A stretch of DNA of 64,000 nt from Cellulosimicrobium sp. ES-005 (GTDB lineage Bacteria > Actinomycetota > Actinomycetes > Actinomycetales > Cellulomonadaceae), in assembly GCF_040448685.1 (NCBI RefSeq), contig NZ_CP159290.1, forward strand, positions 2,852,001 through 2,916,000, written 5' to 3'. The notes beneath the pieces were generated by a model that worked only from the letters and a program-made list of their open reading frames with translations, ran no database searches and was not told the DNA's origin. Positions 42,884 through 50,803 of the stretch are shown here, piece by piece; position 1 is the stretch's first letter, and every line of letters starts with the position of its first letter. A program made the translations under genes and the position numbers.

Positions 42884-42963
42884 CCCGGGGTTGTGCGCCG
42901 TCCGACCGCCGAACTCGCTCGCAACCCCGGGTCCGGCGCCGTGCGACGGCGACAACCCCGGGG
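42884..42963. repeat. AACCCCGGG repeats forming a large inverted repeat
   Basis: CCCGGGGTTGTGCGCCGTC (42884-42902) pairs, with one bulged base, with GACGGCGACAACCCCGGGG (42945-42963). The loop contains a third copy of the core, GCAACCCCGGGT (42921-42932). It lies in the 215-base divergent gap before the aminotransferase. The role is unknown, and REP-like or attenuator functions are possible. Confidence 0.55.
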
Positions 42964-43004
42964 TCGGCGGTGGTCGGGTCCCGTTGACCCGGCATGATGG
43001 CTTC

Positions 43005-44198
43005 ATGCCCGGGTCGATGAAGGTCTCACGCCGCTCGCACGTGCCGCCGTTCGCGGTGATGGAGGTGCTCGCGGAGGCGAACCGGCTGCGCGACGCGGGG
43101 GCGTCGGTCCTCAACCTGTGCGCGGGCGAGCCGTCGACGGGGGCGTCGGACGTCGTCCGCCGCCGGGCGATCGAGCTGCTGGAGCGCGGCGACCTCGGCT
43201 ACACGGAGTCGCTCGGCGTCCCGGCGCTGCGCCGCGCGATCGCGGAGCACTACGACCGCTGGTACGGCGTCGAGGTGGACCCGGCGCGCGTCGCGGTGAC
43301 GACCGGGTCGTCCGGCGGGTTCCTCCTCGCGTTCCTCGCGGCGTTCGACGTCGGCGACCGCGTGGCGCTCGCCCGTCCCGGCTACCCCGCGTACAAGAAC
43401 ATCCTGCGGGCGCTCGGCTGCGAGGTCGTCGAGCTCGACTGCGGCCCGGAGACGCGCTACCAGCCCACGGTGTCGCAGCTCATGGAGGCGTACTACGACG
43501 GCGGCCTCGACGGCCTGGTCGTCGCGAGCCCGGCGAACCCGACGGGGACGATGATCCTGCCCGCCGAGCTCGACGCCGTCGCCACGTGGTGCGCCGACCA
43601 CGACGTCCGCCTCGTGAGCGACGAGATCTACCACGGCATCACGTACGGCGACCCGGGCGCCTCGCCCGCCGCGCTGCCGACCGCGGCGCGGTACGTCGGC
43701 GAGGGCGCCGTCGTCGTCAACTCGTTCTCCAAGTACTGGGCCATGACGGGCTGGCGGCTGGGGTGGCTCGTGCTGCCCGACGAGCTCGTCGGTCCGGTCG
43801 ACGCGCTCGCGGGCAACGTCGCGCTGTCGCCGCCCGCGCTCGCGCAGCACGCGGGCGTCGCGGCGTTCTCGCCCGAGGGGTACGCGGCCGCCGCGGAGAA
43901 CGTGGCGCGCTACGCGGCGTCGCGCGAGCTCGTGCTGTCGCGGCTCGACGACCTCGGCTGGTCGCGCGTCGCCCCGGCCGACGGCGCGTTCTACGTCTAC
44001 GCCGACGTCTCCGGCGACGGCCTGGACTCCGTGACGTGGTGCGAGCGGCTGCTCGCCGAGGCGGGCGTCGCGCTGACCCCGGGCACCGACTTCGACGGCG
44101 TCCGCGGCGGCGACTGGGTGCGCCTCTCCTTCGCGGCCGCTCCGGAGACCGTCGCGGAGGCGGTGGAGCGCATCGTCGCCTGGCGCCGTACTCGCTGA
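43005..44198 (+). CDS. Class I/II pyridoxal-phosphate aminotransferase
   Basis: This 397-residue fold-type I enzyme has the PLP-lysine site VVNSFSKYWAMTGWRLGW, the phosphate-binding region TTGSSGGFLLAFLAAF and NPTG in VASPANPTGTMI. It moves amino groups between an amino acid and a 2-oxo acid; the substrate is not predictable from the sequence. ATG at 43005 (MPGSMKVSRR) or 43017 both work. No coupled genes; an EEP-family gene follows 151 bases later. Confidence 0.92.
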   Translation: MPGSMKVSRRSHVPPFAVMEVLAEANRLRDAGASVLNLCAGEPSTGASDVVRRRAIELLERGDLGYTESLGVPALRRAIAEHYDRWYGVEVDPARVAVTTGSSGGFLLAFLAAFDVGDRVALARPGYPAYKNILRALGCEVVELDCGPETRYQPTVSQLMEAYYDGGLDGLVVASPANPTGTMILPAELDAVATWCADHDVRLVSDEIYHGITYGDPGASPAALPTAARYVGEGAVVVNSFSKYWAMTGWRLGWLVLPDELVGPVDALAGNVALSPPALAQHAGVAAFSPEGYAAAAENVARYAASRELVLSRLDDLGWSRVAPADGAFYVYADVSGDGLDSVTWCERLLAEAGVALTPGTDFDGVRGGDWVRLSFAAAPETVAEAVERIVAWRRTR

Positions 44199-44349
44199 CG
44201 AGGTCGCGACGGCGGACGACCGCCCCGACACCGCGACCCGCGGGCCGAGAGCGCGACCGGCGCCCAGGGACTGGGTGCTCCCGCGGCCCGGAGGTCGCTG
44301 TCTCGCCGGTGTGGTCGCAAGGATCGTCCGTCCGCGCGAGGATCGTGCG

Positions 44350-45240
44350 GTGCCGACCGCCGCCGCCTCACCCGGACTGCCCCCGCGACCCGACGGCGCG
44401 CTGCGCCTCGCGACGTTCAACGCGCTGCACGGCGCCGCGCTCGACGGGACGGTCGACGTCGAGCGGTTCGCGCGCGCCGTCGCGTACCTCGACGCGGACG
44501 TGCTCGCGCTGCAGGAGGTGGAGCGCGACGCGCCCCGCTCGCAGCGTGCGGACCTCGTCGCCGTCGCCGCCGAGGCGCTGCGCGCCGACCACCGGCACTT
44601 CTCCCCCACCTTGCGCGGCGTCTCGGGTGCCTGGGTGCGCGCGGCGCGACCCGGTGCGGGCGTGCGGCGCGTGCCGGGCGTCGCGTCCTACGGGATCGGG
44701 CTGGTCAGCAGGTTCCCGGTCGCGCGGTGGTCGCGGCTCGAGCTCGACCGGATGCCGTGGCGCTCGCGCGTCCGGCGACGGACGCCCGGTTCGGCGAGCG
44801 GGGCCGCGCGCCTCCTCCCGTTCCGCGTGGTGCCGGACGAGCCCCGCGCGGCGCTCGCGGCCGCCGTCGTGACGCCGTGGGGACCGCTCACGGTGGTGAC
44901 GACCCACACCACGTCCCGCCCGGAGTTCACCGCGGACCAGTTCCGGTCCCTCGTCCGGGCGTGCGCGCCGCTCCCCCGGCCGCTCGCGCTGCTCGGCGAC
45001 CTCAACCTGCGCGCGCCGGAGCCTGCGGAGCTCAGCGGCTTCACGTCACTCGCCGACGTGCTGACCCACCCGACGGACCGGCCCGTCCGCCAGATCGACC
45101 ACGTCCTCGTCGACGCCACGCCCGGGCAGGCGACGATCCGTGCCCTCGGCCCCGCGACGGCCGTCGACACCGGCCTGTCCGACCACCGCGCGGTCGTGGT
45201 CGACGTGGTCGTCGGACCGCAGGCGGGCGCCACCGCCTGA
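44350..45240 (+). CDS. Endonuclease/exonuclease/phosphatase (EEP) family protein
   Basis: This 296-residue protein has the EEP fold: LRLATFNALHGAALDGTVDV, VLALQEVERD (metal-binding Glu), LALLGDLNLRAPEP and the final DTGLSDHRAVVVDVVV (catalytic Asp-His). Such enzymes cut phosphodiesters in DNA, inositol phosphates or sphingomyelin. No signal peptide was seen with the GTG start at 44350, so it is probably cytoplasmic. The substrate is unknown. Confidence 0.88.
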   Translation: MPTAAASPGLPPRPDGALRLATFNALHGAALDGTVDVERFARAVAYLDADVLALQEVERDAPRSQRADLVAVAAEALRADHRHFSPTLRGVSGAWVRAARPGAGVRRVPGVASYGIGLVSRFPVARWSRLELDRMPWRSRVRRRTPGSASGAARLLPFRVVPDEPRAALAAAVVTPWGPLTVVTTHTTSRPEFTADQFRSLVRACAPLPRPLALLGDLNLRAPEPAELSGFTSLADVLTHPTDRPVRQIDHVLVDATPGQATIRALGPATAVDTGLSDHRAVVVDVVVGPQAGATA

Positions 45241-45284
45241 GCGCTACGCTCCGAGCGACGGCGTCGACGCGAGGGAGCGGTCCG

Positions 45285-45713
45285 ATGGTTCCGGAGATCA
45301 ACTACTGGGCGGTGCTGGCCGCGACGGTGTCGAGCATGGTCGTGGGCTCGGTCTGGTACACGCCGAAGGTGTTCGGCACGTACTGGATGCGCGTCGCGAA
45401 GGTCGACCCGTCCGGCGAGGGCAGGGACGCCGTCGTGCCGATCGTCGTCACGGTCGTGGTCAGCTTCGTCACCGCCTGGGTGCTCGCCGGGGCGACGTAC
45501 CTCGCGTGGTCCTTCTACGGCGGCGCCTACCTGGGCAACGCCCTGCTGACCGCCCTCGTGCTGTGGGCGGGGTTCACCGCCGCGCGGTTCGTCACGCACG
45601 ACGCGTTCGAGGGCCGGCCGGCCGGCCTCACGGTCCTCAACGTCGCGCACGAGCTGGTCACCGTGCTCGTGATGGGCCTGCTGATCGGACTCGTCACGCC
45701 CGCCGGGGTGTAG
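45285..45713 (+). CDS. DUF1761-family membrane protein
   Basis: This 142-residue protein with about four helices begins MVPEINYWAVLAATVSSMVV and carries GSVWYTPKVFGTYWMR, the DUF1761 signature. FTAARFVTHDAFEGRPAGL lies between later helices. Function is unknown. ATG at 45285 follows GGGAG. The stop abuts the convergent CBU_0592-like gene at base 45714. Confidence 0.85.
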   Translation: MVPEINYWAVLAATVSSMVVGSVWYTPKVFGTYWMRVAKVDPSGEGRDAVVPIVVTVVVSFVTAWVLAGATYLAWSFYGGAYLGNALLTALVLWAGFTAARFVTHDAFEGRPAGLTVLNVAHELVTVLVMGLLIGLVTPAGV

Positions 45714-46103
45714 TCAGGCGGCGAGCCCGACCTCGCGCGGCGAGGGGTCGCCGTCGGGCAGGGCCGACTCGGGGGCGGTGGCCGTGACCGCGCCGGGGAC
45801 GACCGCGGGGGCCGGGGCCGCCACGTCGTCGACGGTCGCGCGGCGGCGCGCCCGCGCGCGGACGATCACGACGATCGCCTGCACGCCGATGAGGATCCAC
45901 ACGATGTTGGCGGCCACCGACGGCCACACCCCGTTCGCGGCCGCGACCATGCCCATGAGGCCCGCGGCGGTGAGGTTGGTGAGCTGGAACGGGGCGGACG
46001 ACGCGGCCCAGCGGCCGCGGCTGACCATCGCGTAGGCGACGACTCCGGCGGCGGCGCCGATCCAGCCGAGGAACATGACGAACGCGTCGAGGGTGACGGG
46101 CAC
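45714..46103 (-). CDS. CBU_0592-like small membrane protein
   Basis: This 129-residue protein has three helices: LDAFVMFLGWIGAAAGVVAY, LTAAGLMGMVAAANGVWPSV and ANIVWILIGVQAIVVIVRAR. The first resembles the N-terminus of the CBU_0592 family. A Pro/Ala-rich C-terminal tail follows. A GTG start at 46103 is supported by GGAG ten bases before it. It is divergent from the LysR gene and possibly controlled by it. Confidence 0.75.
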   Translation of the reverse strand: MPVTLDAFVMFLGWIGAAAGVVAYAMVSRGRWAASSAPFQLTNLTAAGLMGMVAAANGVWPSVAANIVWILIGVQAIVVIVRARARRRATVDDVAAPAPAVVPGAVTATAPESALPDGDPSPREVGLAA

Positions 46104-46318
46104 AGCGGTACTCCGGTGACGAAGAGGGGTGGAGGGGGTACCGCGACGCTGCGGTGGCTGTGCGCTCCGGGCCGATGGCTGGTGGCGCGGGTGGTGCGGA
46201 AGCTCGGGCGCCGACCCGTAAGGAGGAGGAGTTAACCGACCGGCGCCACGACAAGTGTGAGGCCTCGCGCGCTTCAGCACAATCGAAGGATTCTGCACCG
46301 GCCGTTTAGCATATCTAC

Positions 46319-47236
46319 ATGGCGACGGACCCACGCAGACTTGGCTTTCTCCTTGCCGTGCACCGTGGCGGGGGCATTCTCGCGGCAGCAGACCTTCTGC
46401 ACGTCACCCCGTCCGCGGTCTCCCAGCAGATCCAGCGGCTCGAGGCCGAGGAGGGCGTCGCGGTCCTCGACCGCGGACCACGCGGCGTGACCCTCACGCC
46501 GGCCGGGCGCGTGCTCGCGGAGACGGCTGAACGCATCGAGACGGAGCTCGTCGAGGCGCGCAAGGCGCTCGCCGCGCTCGGCGACGAGGTCATGGGCCGC
46601 GTCGCGGTCGGGTCGTTCCAGACGGCGATCCGCGCCGTCGTCGCGCCCGTCGCCGGGCGCCTGGCCGAGACGGCGCCCGGCATCGAGCTCGACGTCCAGG
46701 AGCGCGAGCCCACCGAGGCGCTGCGCCTCCTGCGCGCGGGCGAGCTCGACGTCGTGCTCCTGGAGCGCGACTACGAGGCCGACTCCCCCGCGCCGCGCGG
46801 CACGCGCGAGATCGTGCTGCTCGACGAGCCGTGGCGGCTCGTGGTCCCCGCCGGGATGTCGACTCCGACCCGCCTCGACGACGTGCGCGACGCCGTCTGG
46901 CTGGGTCCCGAGCCCGGCACCGCCGCCGCGCGCGCCCTGCGCCGTCTGGCCCGCGGGCTCGGCGGGACGCTGCGCACGCGGCACAACTACTACGACTTCG
47001 ACGTCGCGCTGTCCCTCGTCGCGGCGGGGCTCGGCGTCGCGATGCTCCCGGCGCTCGCCGTGGAGGGCGGCGCGTCGGACGAGGTGCCCGACGGCGTCAC
47101 GGTCGTCGGCCTGCCCGGCCTCGGCTCGCGCCGCCTCGTCGCGCGCCACCGCGCGACCCGGCACGAGCCCCGGCCGGTCGTCTCCGCGGTCCTCGACGAG
47201 ATGGTCGCCGCCGCGGCCGACATCGCGTTCGCGTGA
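46319..47236 (+). CDS. LysR-family transcriptional regulator
   Basis: This 305-residue regulator has the N-terminal winged helix FLLAVHRGGGILAAADLLHV, TPSAVSQQIQRLEAEEGV and RGVTLTPAGRVLAETAERIE. An effector-binding domain follows (RVAVGSFQTAIRAVVAPVAG). ATG at 46319 lies in an AT-rich stretch. A possible TTC-N9-GAA site (TTCAGCACAATCGAA) lies at about 46271-46285 between this gene and the divergent membrane gene, so autoregulation is likely. Confidence 0.92.
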   Translation: MATDPRRLGFLLAVHRGGGILAAADLLHVTPSAVSQQIQRLEAEEGVAVLDRGPRGVTLTPAGRVLAETAERIETELVEARKALAALGDEVMGRVAVGSFQTAIRAVVAPVAGRLAETAPGIELDVQEREPTEALRLLRAGELDVVLLERDYEADSPAPRGTREIVLLDEPWRLVVPAGMSTPTRLDDVRDAVWLGPEPGTAAARALRRLARGLGGTLRTRHNYYDFDVALSLVAAGLGVAMLPALAVEGGASDEVPDGVTVVGLPGLGSRRLVARHRATRHEPRPVVSAVLDEMVAAAADIAFA

Positions 47237-47244
47237 CCTGGTCT

Positions 47245-47790
47245 CTACCTCGGCGGGAGGTCGAAGCGCGTGGCGCCGTAGGGCTCGGCCGTGCCGAACG
47301 CGAACACGCGCTCGGGGATCAGACGGTAGACCGCCCATGGCGGCGGGCCGGCGGACGGTGCGCTGAACTCGGCGGTGAGCGCGTCGCCGTCGACGGTCGC
47401 GGGCCACCCGTCGGCGCGGAAGCCGGCCGCCGCGCGTTCCAGGGCCTCGGGGTCCGTGACGCGCTCGGCCCTGCCCTCGACGGTGAGGTCGAACGGCTCC
47501 GTCGCGACCGTGAGCGTGCAGCGCGGGTCGCGGTGCAGGTTCCGGTTCTTGCGCGTGCCCTCGCCGGAGCACAGGAAGATCTCCTCGTCGAGGACGAGCG
47601 CGCCGAACGGCACGACGTGCGGCTTCCCGTCGGGGTCGGTCGTCGCGAGCCACGTCGTGTGCCGGTTCGGCCCGCCGGACCCGGGCTCCTGCGGGAGCCG
47701 GCCGAACAGCGTGTCGTGCACGCGCGCCCACTCGATGGGCGGCGTCCCGTAGCCGTCGAGGTTCTTCACCGTCGGGTCGGCGGTCGTCAT
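47245..47790 (-). CDS. Pyridoxamine 5'-phosphate oxidase-like (FMN/F420) family protein
   Basis: This 181-residue split-barrel protein shows TTWLATTDPDGKPHVVPFGA, LVLDEEIFLCSGEGTRKNRN and RCTLTVATEPFDLTVEGRAE. Members bind FMN, F420 or haem-related cofactors and act as reductases. The true PNP-oxidase substrate residues are not obvious. It stands beside a convergent LysR gene (stops 9 bases apart). Confidence 0.88.
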   Translation of the reverse strand: MTTADPTVKNLDGYGTPPIEWARVHDTLFGRLPQEPGSGGPNRHTTWLATTDPDGKPHVVPFGALVLDEEIFLCSGEGTRKNRNLHRDPRCTLTVATEPFDLTVEGRAERVTDPEALERAAAGFRADGWPATVDGDALTAEFSAPSAGPPPWAVYRLIPERVFAFGTAEPYGATRFDLPPR

Positions 47791-47895
47791 CGTCCTGCTC
47801 CTCTCGTTCCCGCTGCGTCGAGATGGTCACCCGTCCTCACCTGTCACGACGCGCCCGGGCGCCCGGACTCATCGGTCGGGACGTAGCCTGCCGGG

Positions 47896-49389
47896 GTGGA
47901 CGTAGCGGTGGTGGGGGCGACGGGCGACGTCGGCCGGCAGGTGTGCACGCAGATCGTCGAGCGACGGGTGCTCCCGCCGACGGCGCGGCTCCAGCTCGTC
48001 GGCCGGGCCGGTGGGGCGTCGGGTCGGGCCGTGCACGGGCTGCGCGCGGACCTGGTCGACGCGTACGACGAGCACGCGCCGCTCCTCGACGTCGCGCACT
48101 CCCCCGAGGACGTCACGGCCGACGTGATCGTGGTCGCCGCCGGGCTCACTCCCCCGGCGCGCACGGGCGCCGACCCCGACCGCCGCGTCCTCGCCGCGAC
48201 GAACGGCGCCGTCCTCGCCGAGTACGCGGACGCGATCGCGCGCCACGGATCGGGGCACGAGGTCGTCGTCGTGGTGACGAACCCCGTGGAGCTCGGCGTC
48301 GCCGTCATGGCGGAGCGGCTCGGGCGGCACCGCGTGCTCGGGATGGGCGCGTGGCTCGACACGCTGCGGTTCCGGCGCGAGCTCGCGGTCGAGCTGGGCG
48401 TGCGCCGGCACCGCGTCGGCGGGTTCGTCGGGGGCCAGCACGGCGAGGACGCCGTCCCGCTGTGGTCGACGGTCCGCGTCAGCGGTCTCGACGCCGACGA
48501 GCGGGCCCGCGCGGTCGCGGCGCTGCGCCGGGGCCGGACGCTCGACGCGCTGCCCGCCGAGATCGCCGCGGCGAAGACCGAGCTGGCGCGCGTCGCGACG
48601 GCGGACATGGGCGCGGCGTTCGACCTCATCGACACGTGGCCCGCCGACCTGCGGCTCGTGACGCGACCGTGGATGACGCACCAGTCGGGAGCGAAGACGC
48701 CCGCCGGGACGGCCAGCGCGACGGTCGACCTGCTCGAGGTGATCCTCGACGGCCGCGAGATCGTGGTCGCCGGGCAGGTCGCGCTCGACGGCGAGCTCGA
48801 CGGACGGCTCGACGGACCGCTCGACCGGACCCTCGCGGGGCACGACGGCGTCCCGCACCGCGGCGTGCTCGGCGTCCCGGTGGTCCTCGGGCCGGGCGGG
48901 TGGACGCGGGTGCTCCTCGACGACCTGCCCGACGACGAGGCCCGGCGCCTCGCGGACGCGGCGGACGGCATCGAGCGGATGGTCGCCACGAGCACGGTGT
49001 CGCGGGACGACGACCGGCCCGCCGGCCGGGAGCGGGCCCGGACCGGTGCGCCCGTCCCGGGTGCGTCGTCCGCGACCGGCGACCGGGCGCCGTCGGGCCG
49101 GGCCGGGGCGGAGGCCGCGTGGGTCGCGACCGTGCACGGCCTCGACCAGCCGGGCACGCTCACGGCGCTGACCGGGGTGTTCTCGACGCGCGGGGTCAGC
49201 TTCGACTCGCTCGCGACGGAGCCGGTCGACGACGACGGCCGGGCGGGGCGGATCGTCGTGACCTTCCGCGCGACGCCGCGCCGCACGCGGGCCCTCGAGC
49301 GCGCGGTGCGGCGCCTCGCGACGGTCCGGTCCGTCGTCGTCGAGCCCGCGTCGGGTGCGGAGTTCTCACAGGGTGGCCCCGCGCGCTGA
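47896..49389 (+). CDS. Malate/lactate-dehydrogenase-like protein fused to an ACT domain
   Basis: This 497-residue protein has two parts. Residues 1-365 form an LDH/MDH fold with NAD-binding GATGDVG (7-13), TNP (128-130), LDTLRFR (Asp155, Arg158) and GGQHGED (His182), so the catalytic set is present. The substrate loop PARTGADPDRR differs from the usual form. A linker rich in Arg and Ala (366-407) leads to a C-terminal ACT domain, residues about 408-480 (WVATVHGLDQPGTLTALTGV). ACT domains bind amino acids, so allosteric control is plausible. This fusion is not a standard one to my knowledge. GTG at 47896. Confidence 0.85.
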   Translation: MDVAVVGATGDVGRQVCTQIVERRVLPPTARLQLVGRAGGASGRAVHGLRADLVDAYDEHAPLLDVAHSPEDVTADVIVVAAGLTPPARTGADPDRRVLAATNGAVLAEYADAIARHGSGHEVVVVVTNPVELGVAVMAERLGRHRVLGMGAWLDTLRFRRELAVELGVRRHRVGGFVGGQHGEDAVPLWSTVRVSGLDADERARAVAALRRGRTLDALPAEIAAAKTELARVATADMGAAFDLIDTWPADLRLVTRPWMTHQSGAKTPAGTASATVDLLEVILDGREIVVAGQVALDGELDGRLDGPLDRTLAGHDGVPHRGVLGVPVVLGPGGWTRVLLDDLPDDEARRLADAADGIERMVATSTVSRDDDRPAGRERARTGAPVPGASSATGDRAPSGRAGAEAAWVATVHGLDQPGTLTALTGVFSTRGVSFDSLATEPVDDDGRAGRIVVTFRATPRRTRALERAVRRLATVRSVVVEPASGAEFSQGGPAR

Positions 49390-49511
49390 GCGACCCCGGT
49401 AACGAGGTCGCTCCCCGGCGGGAACGCGGGCGAAACCGCGGGTTCCTAGCGTGGGACGCGCCGTCGGGCGCTCCCCTGCCGCGACGTCGCCTCAGAGACC
49501 GGAGCCCGCCC

Positions 49512-50375
49512 ATGTCCTACGTCAAGCCCGCCGAGCTCGTCCCGACGATCATCGACGCCGGTGCCAGCAAGGTCCTGCTGTCCACGCGCGACACGCTCGT
49601 GCGGTCCGCGATGGGCGGCGCGATCCTCGCGATCGCCGCCGCGTTCGCGGTGACGGTCACGGTCACCACGGGCCACGCGATCCTCGGCGCCGTCCTCTTC
49701 CCGGTCGGGTTCATCCTGCTGTACCTGCTCGGGTACGACCTGCTCACCGGCATGTTCGTCCTCGGCCCCCTGGCCTGGCTCGACAAGCGTCCGGGTGTCA
49801 CCGTGCGCGGCGTCCTGCGCAACTGGGGCCTCGTGTTCGTGGGGAACTTCCTCGGCGCGCTCGCCGTCGCGGTGATGATGGCGATCGTCGTCACCTACGG
49901 GTTCGACACCCCGCCCAACGAGGTCGGTCAGGCGATCGGGCACATCGGCGAGGGCCGCACGGTCGGGTACGCGGAGCACGGGGCGTCGGGCATGCTCACG
50001 CTGTTCGTGCGCGGCATGCTGTGCAACTGGATGGTGTCCATGGGCGTCGTCGGCGCGATGATCGCGAAGGACGTGCCCGGCAAGGCCGTCGCGATGTGGA
50101 TGCCCGTGATGCTGTTCTTCTTCATGTCGTTCGAGCACTCGATCGTCAACATGTTCCTGTTCCCGTCCGGGCTGCTGCTCGGCGGCGAGTTCACGATCAT
50201 GGACTACCTCGTCTGGAACGAGATCCCCACCGTGCTCGGCAACCTCGTCGGCGGGCTGCTCCTCACCGGCCTCCCGCTCTACCTCACCCACGGCCGCCCG
50301 GCGTCGCGCCGCCCGGCCCAGGAGTCCCGGCCCGGCCCGACGGCGGAGCGTGAGCTGGTCTCCGAGCCCGCCTGA
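49512..50375 (+). CDS. Formate/nitrite transporter (FNT) family channel
   Basis: This 287-residue protein with six helices begins MSYVKPAELVPTIIDAGASK, the FNT N-terminus. The pore-lining half-helix regions show GYDLLTGMFVLGPLAWLDKR and LFVRGMLCNWMVSMGVVGAM (the FNT NW motif). FNT channels carry formate, nitrite or hydrosulfide anions. No formate or nitrite enzyme is adjacent, so the ion is unknown. Confidence 0.92.
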   Translation: MSYVKPAELVPTIIDAGASKVLLSTRDTLVRSAMGGAILAIAAAFAVTVTVTTGHAILGAVLFPVGFILLYLLGYDLLTGMFVLGPLAWLDKRPGVTVRGVLRNWGLVFVGNFLGALAVAVMMAIVVTYGFDTPPNEVGQAIGHIGEGRTVGYAEHGASGMLTLFVRGMLCNWMVSMGVVGAMIAKDVPGKAVAMWMPVMLFFFMSFEHSIVNMFLFPSGLLLGGEFTIMDYLVWNEIPTVLGNLVGGLLLTGLPLYLTHGRPASRRPAQESRPGPTAERELVSEPA

Positions 50376-50414
50376 CGCGGGGCCCGCCCGACGCGATCCC
50401 GACCCGAGCGCGCG

Positions 50415-50780
50415 TCACCGGCTCCGGTCGGCCTCGCGTCGCACGGCGCGCGTCCCGACGACGAGCCCCCCGATCGTGAGCGCGAGCGTCAGGCCCGTCG
50501 CGACCAGCACGACGACGAGACCTGCCTCGTCGCCGACGAGGAACAGGGCCGGGGCGGCGGCGACGAGCACCCAGCCCGCGGCCTCGCTCAGCGGCCGGGC
50601 CGCCCGGTGGGCGGTGCGCCACGCCTCGTCGCTCGCGAGCGTCGTCGCGGTGCGGATCCCGGCGAGCTGGTTGCGCCCGAGGCGCCCGGGCGCCGTCGCC
50701 CGGGCGCACCAGACGAGCAGGACCCCGGCACCGACGAGCACGAGCAGGAGGACGACGTCGGCGATCGTGTCGGCGGTCAT
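50415..50780 (-). CDS. SdpI/YhfL-family membrane protein
   Basis: This 121-residue protein has three to four helices and the SdpI signature GRNQLAGIRTATTLASDEAW, then RTAHRAARPLSEAAGWVLVA. The best known member, SdpI, gives immunity to the SdpC toxin; most relatives are uncharacterised. It sits downstream of two ABC exporter genes in the same direction and may be cotranscribed, although 23 bases separate them. Confidence 0.85.
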   Translation of the reverse strand: MTADTIADVVLLLVLVGAGVLLVWCARATAPGRLGRNQLAGIRTATTLASDEAWRTAHRAARPLSEAAGWVLVAAAPALFLVGDEAGLVVVLVATGLTLALTIGGLVVGTRAVRREADRSR

Positions 50781-50803
50781 GTCCCCACCCTGTCAGACGG
50801 CCG

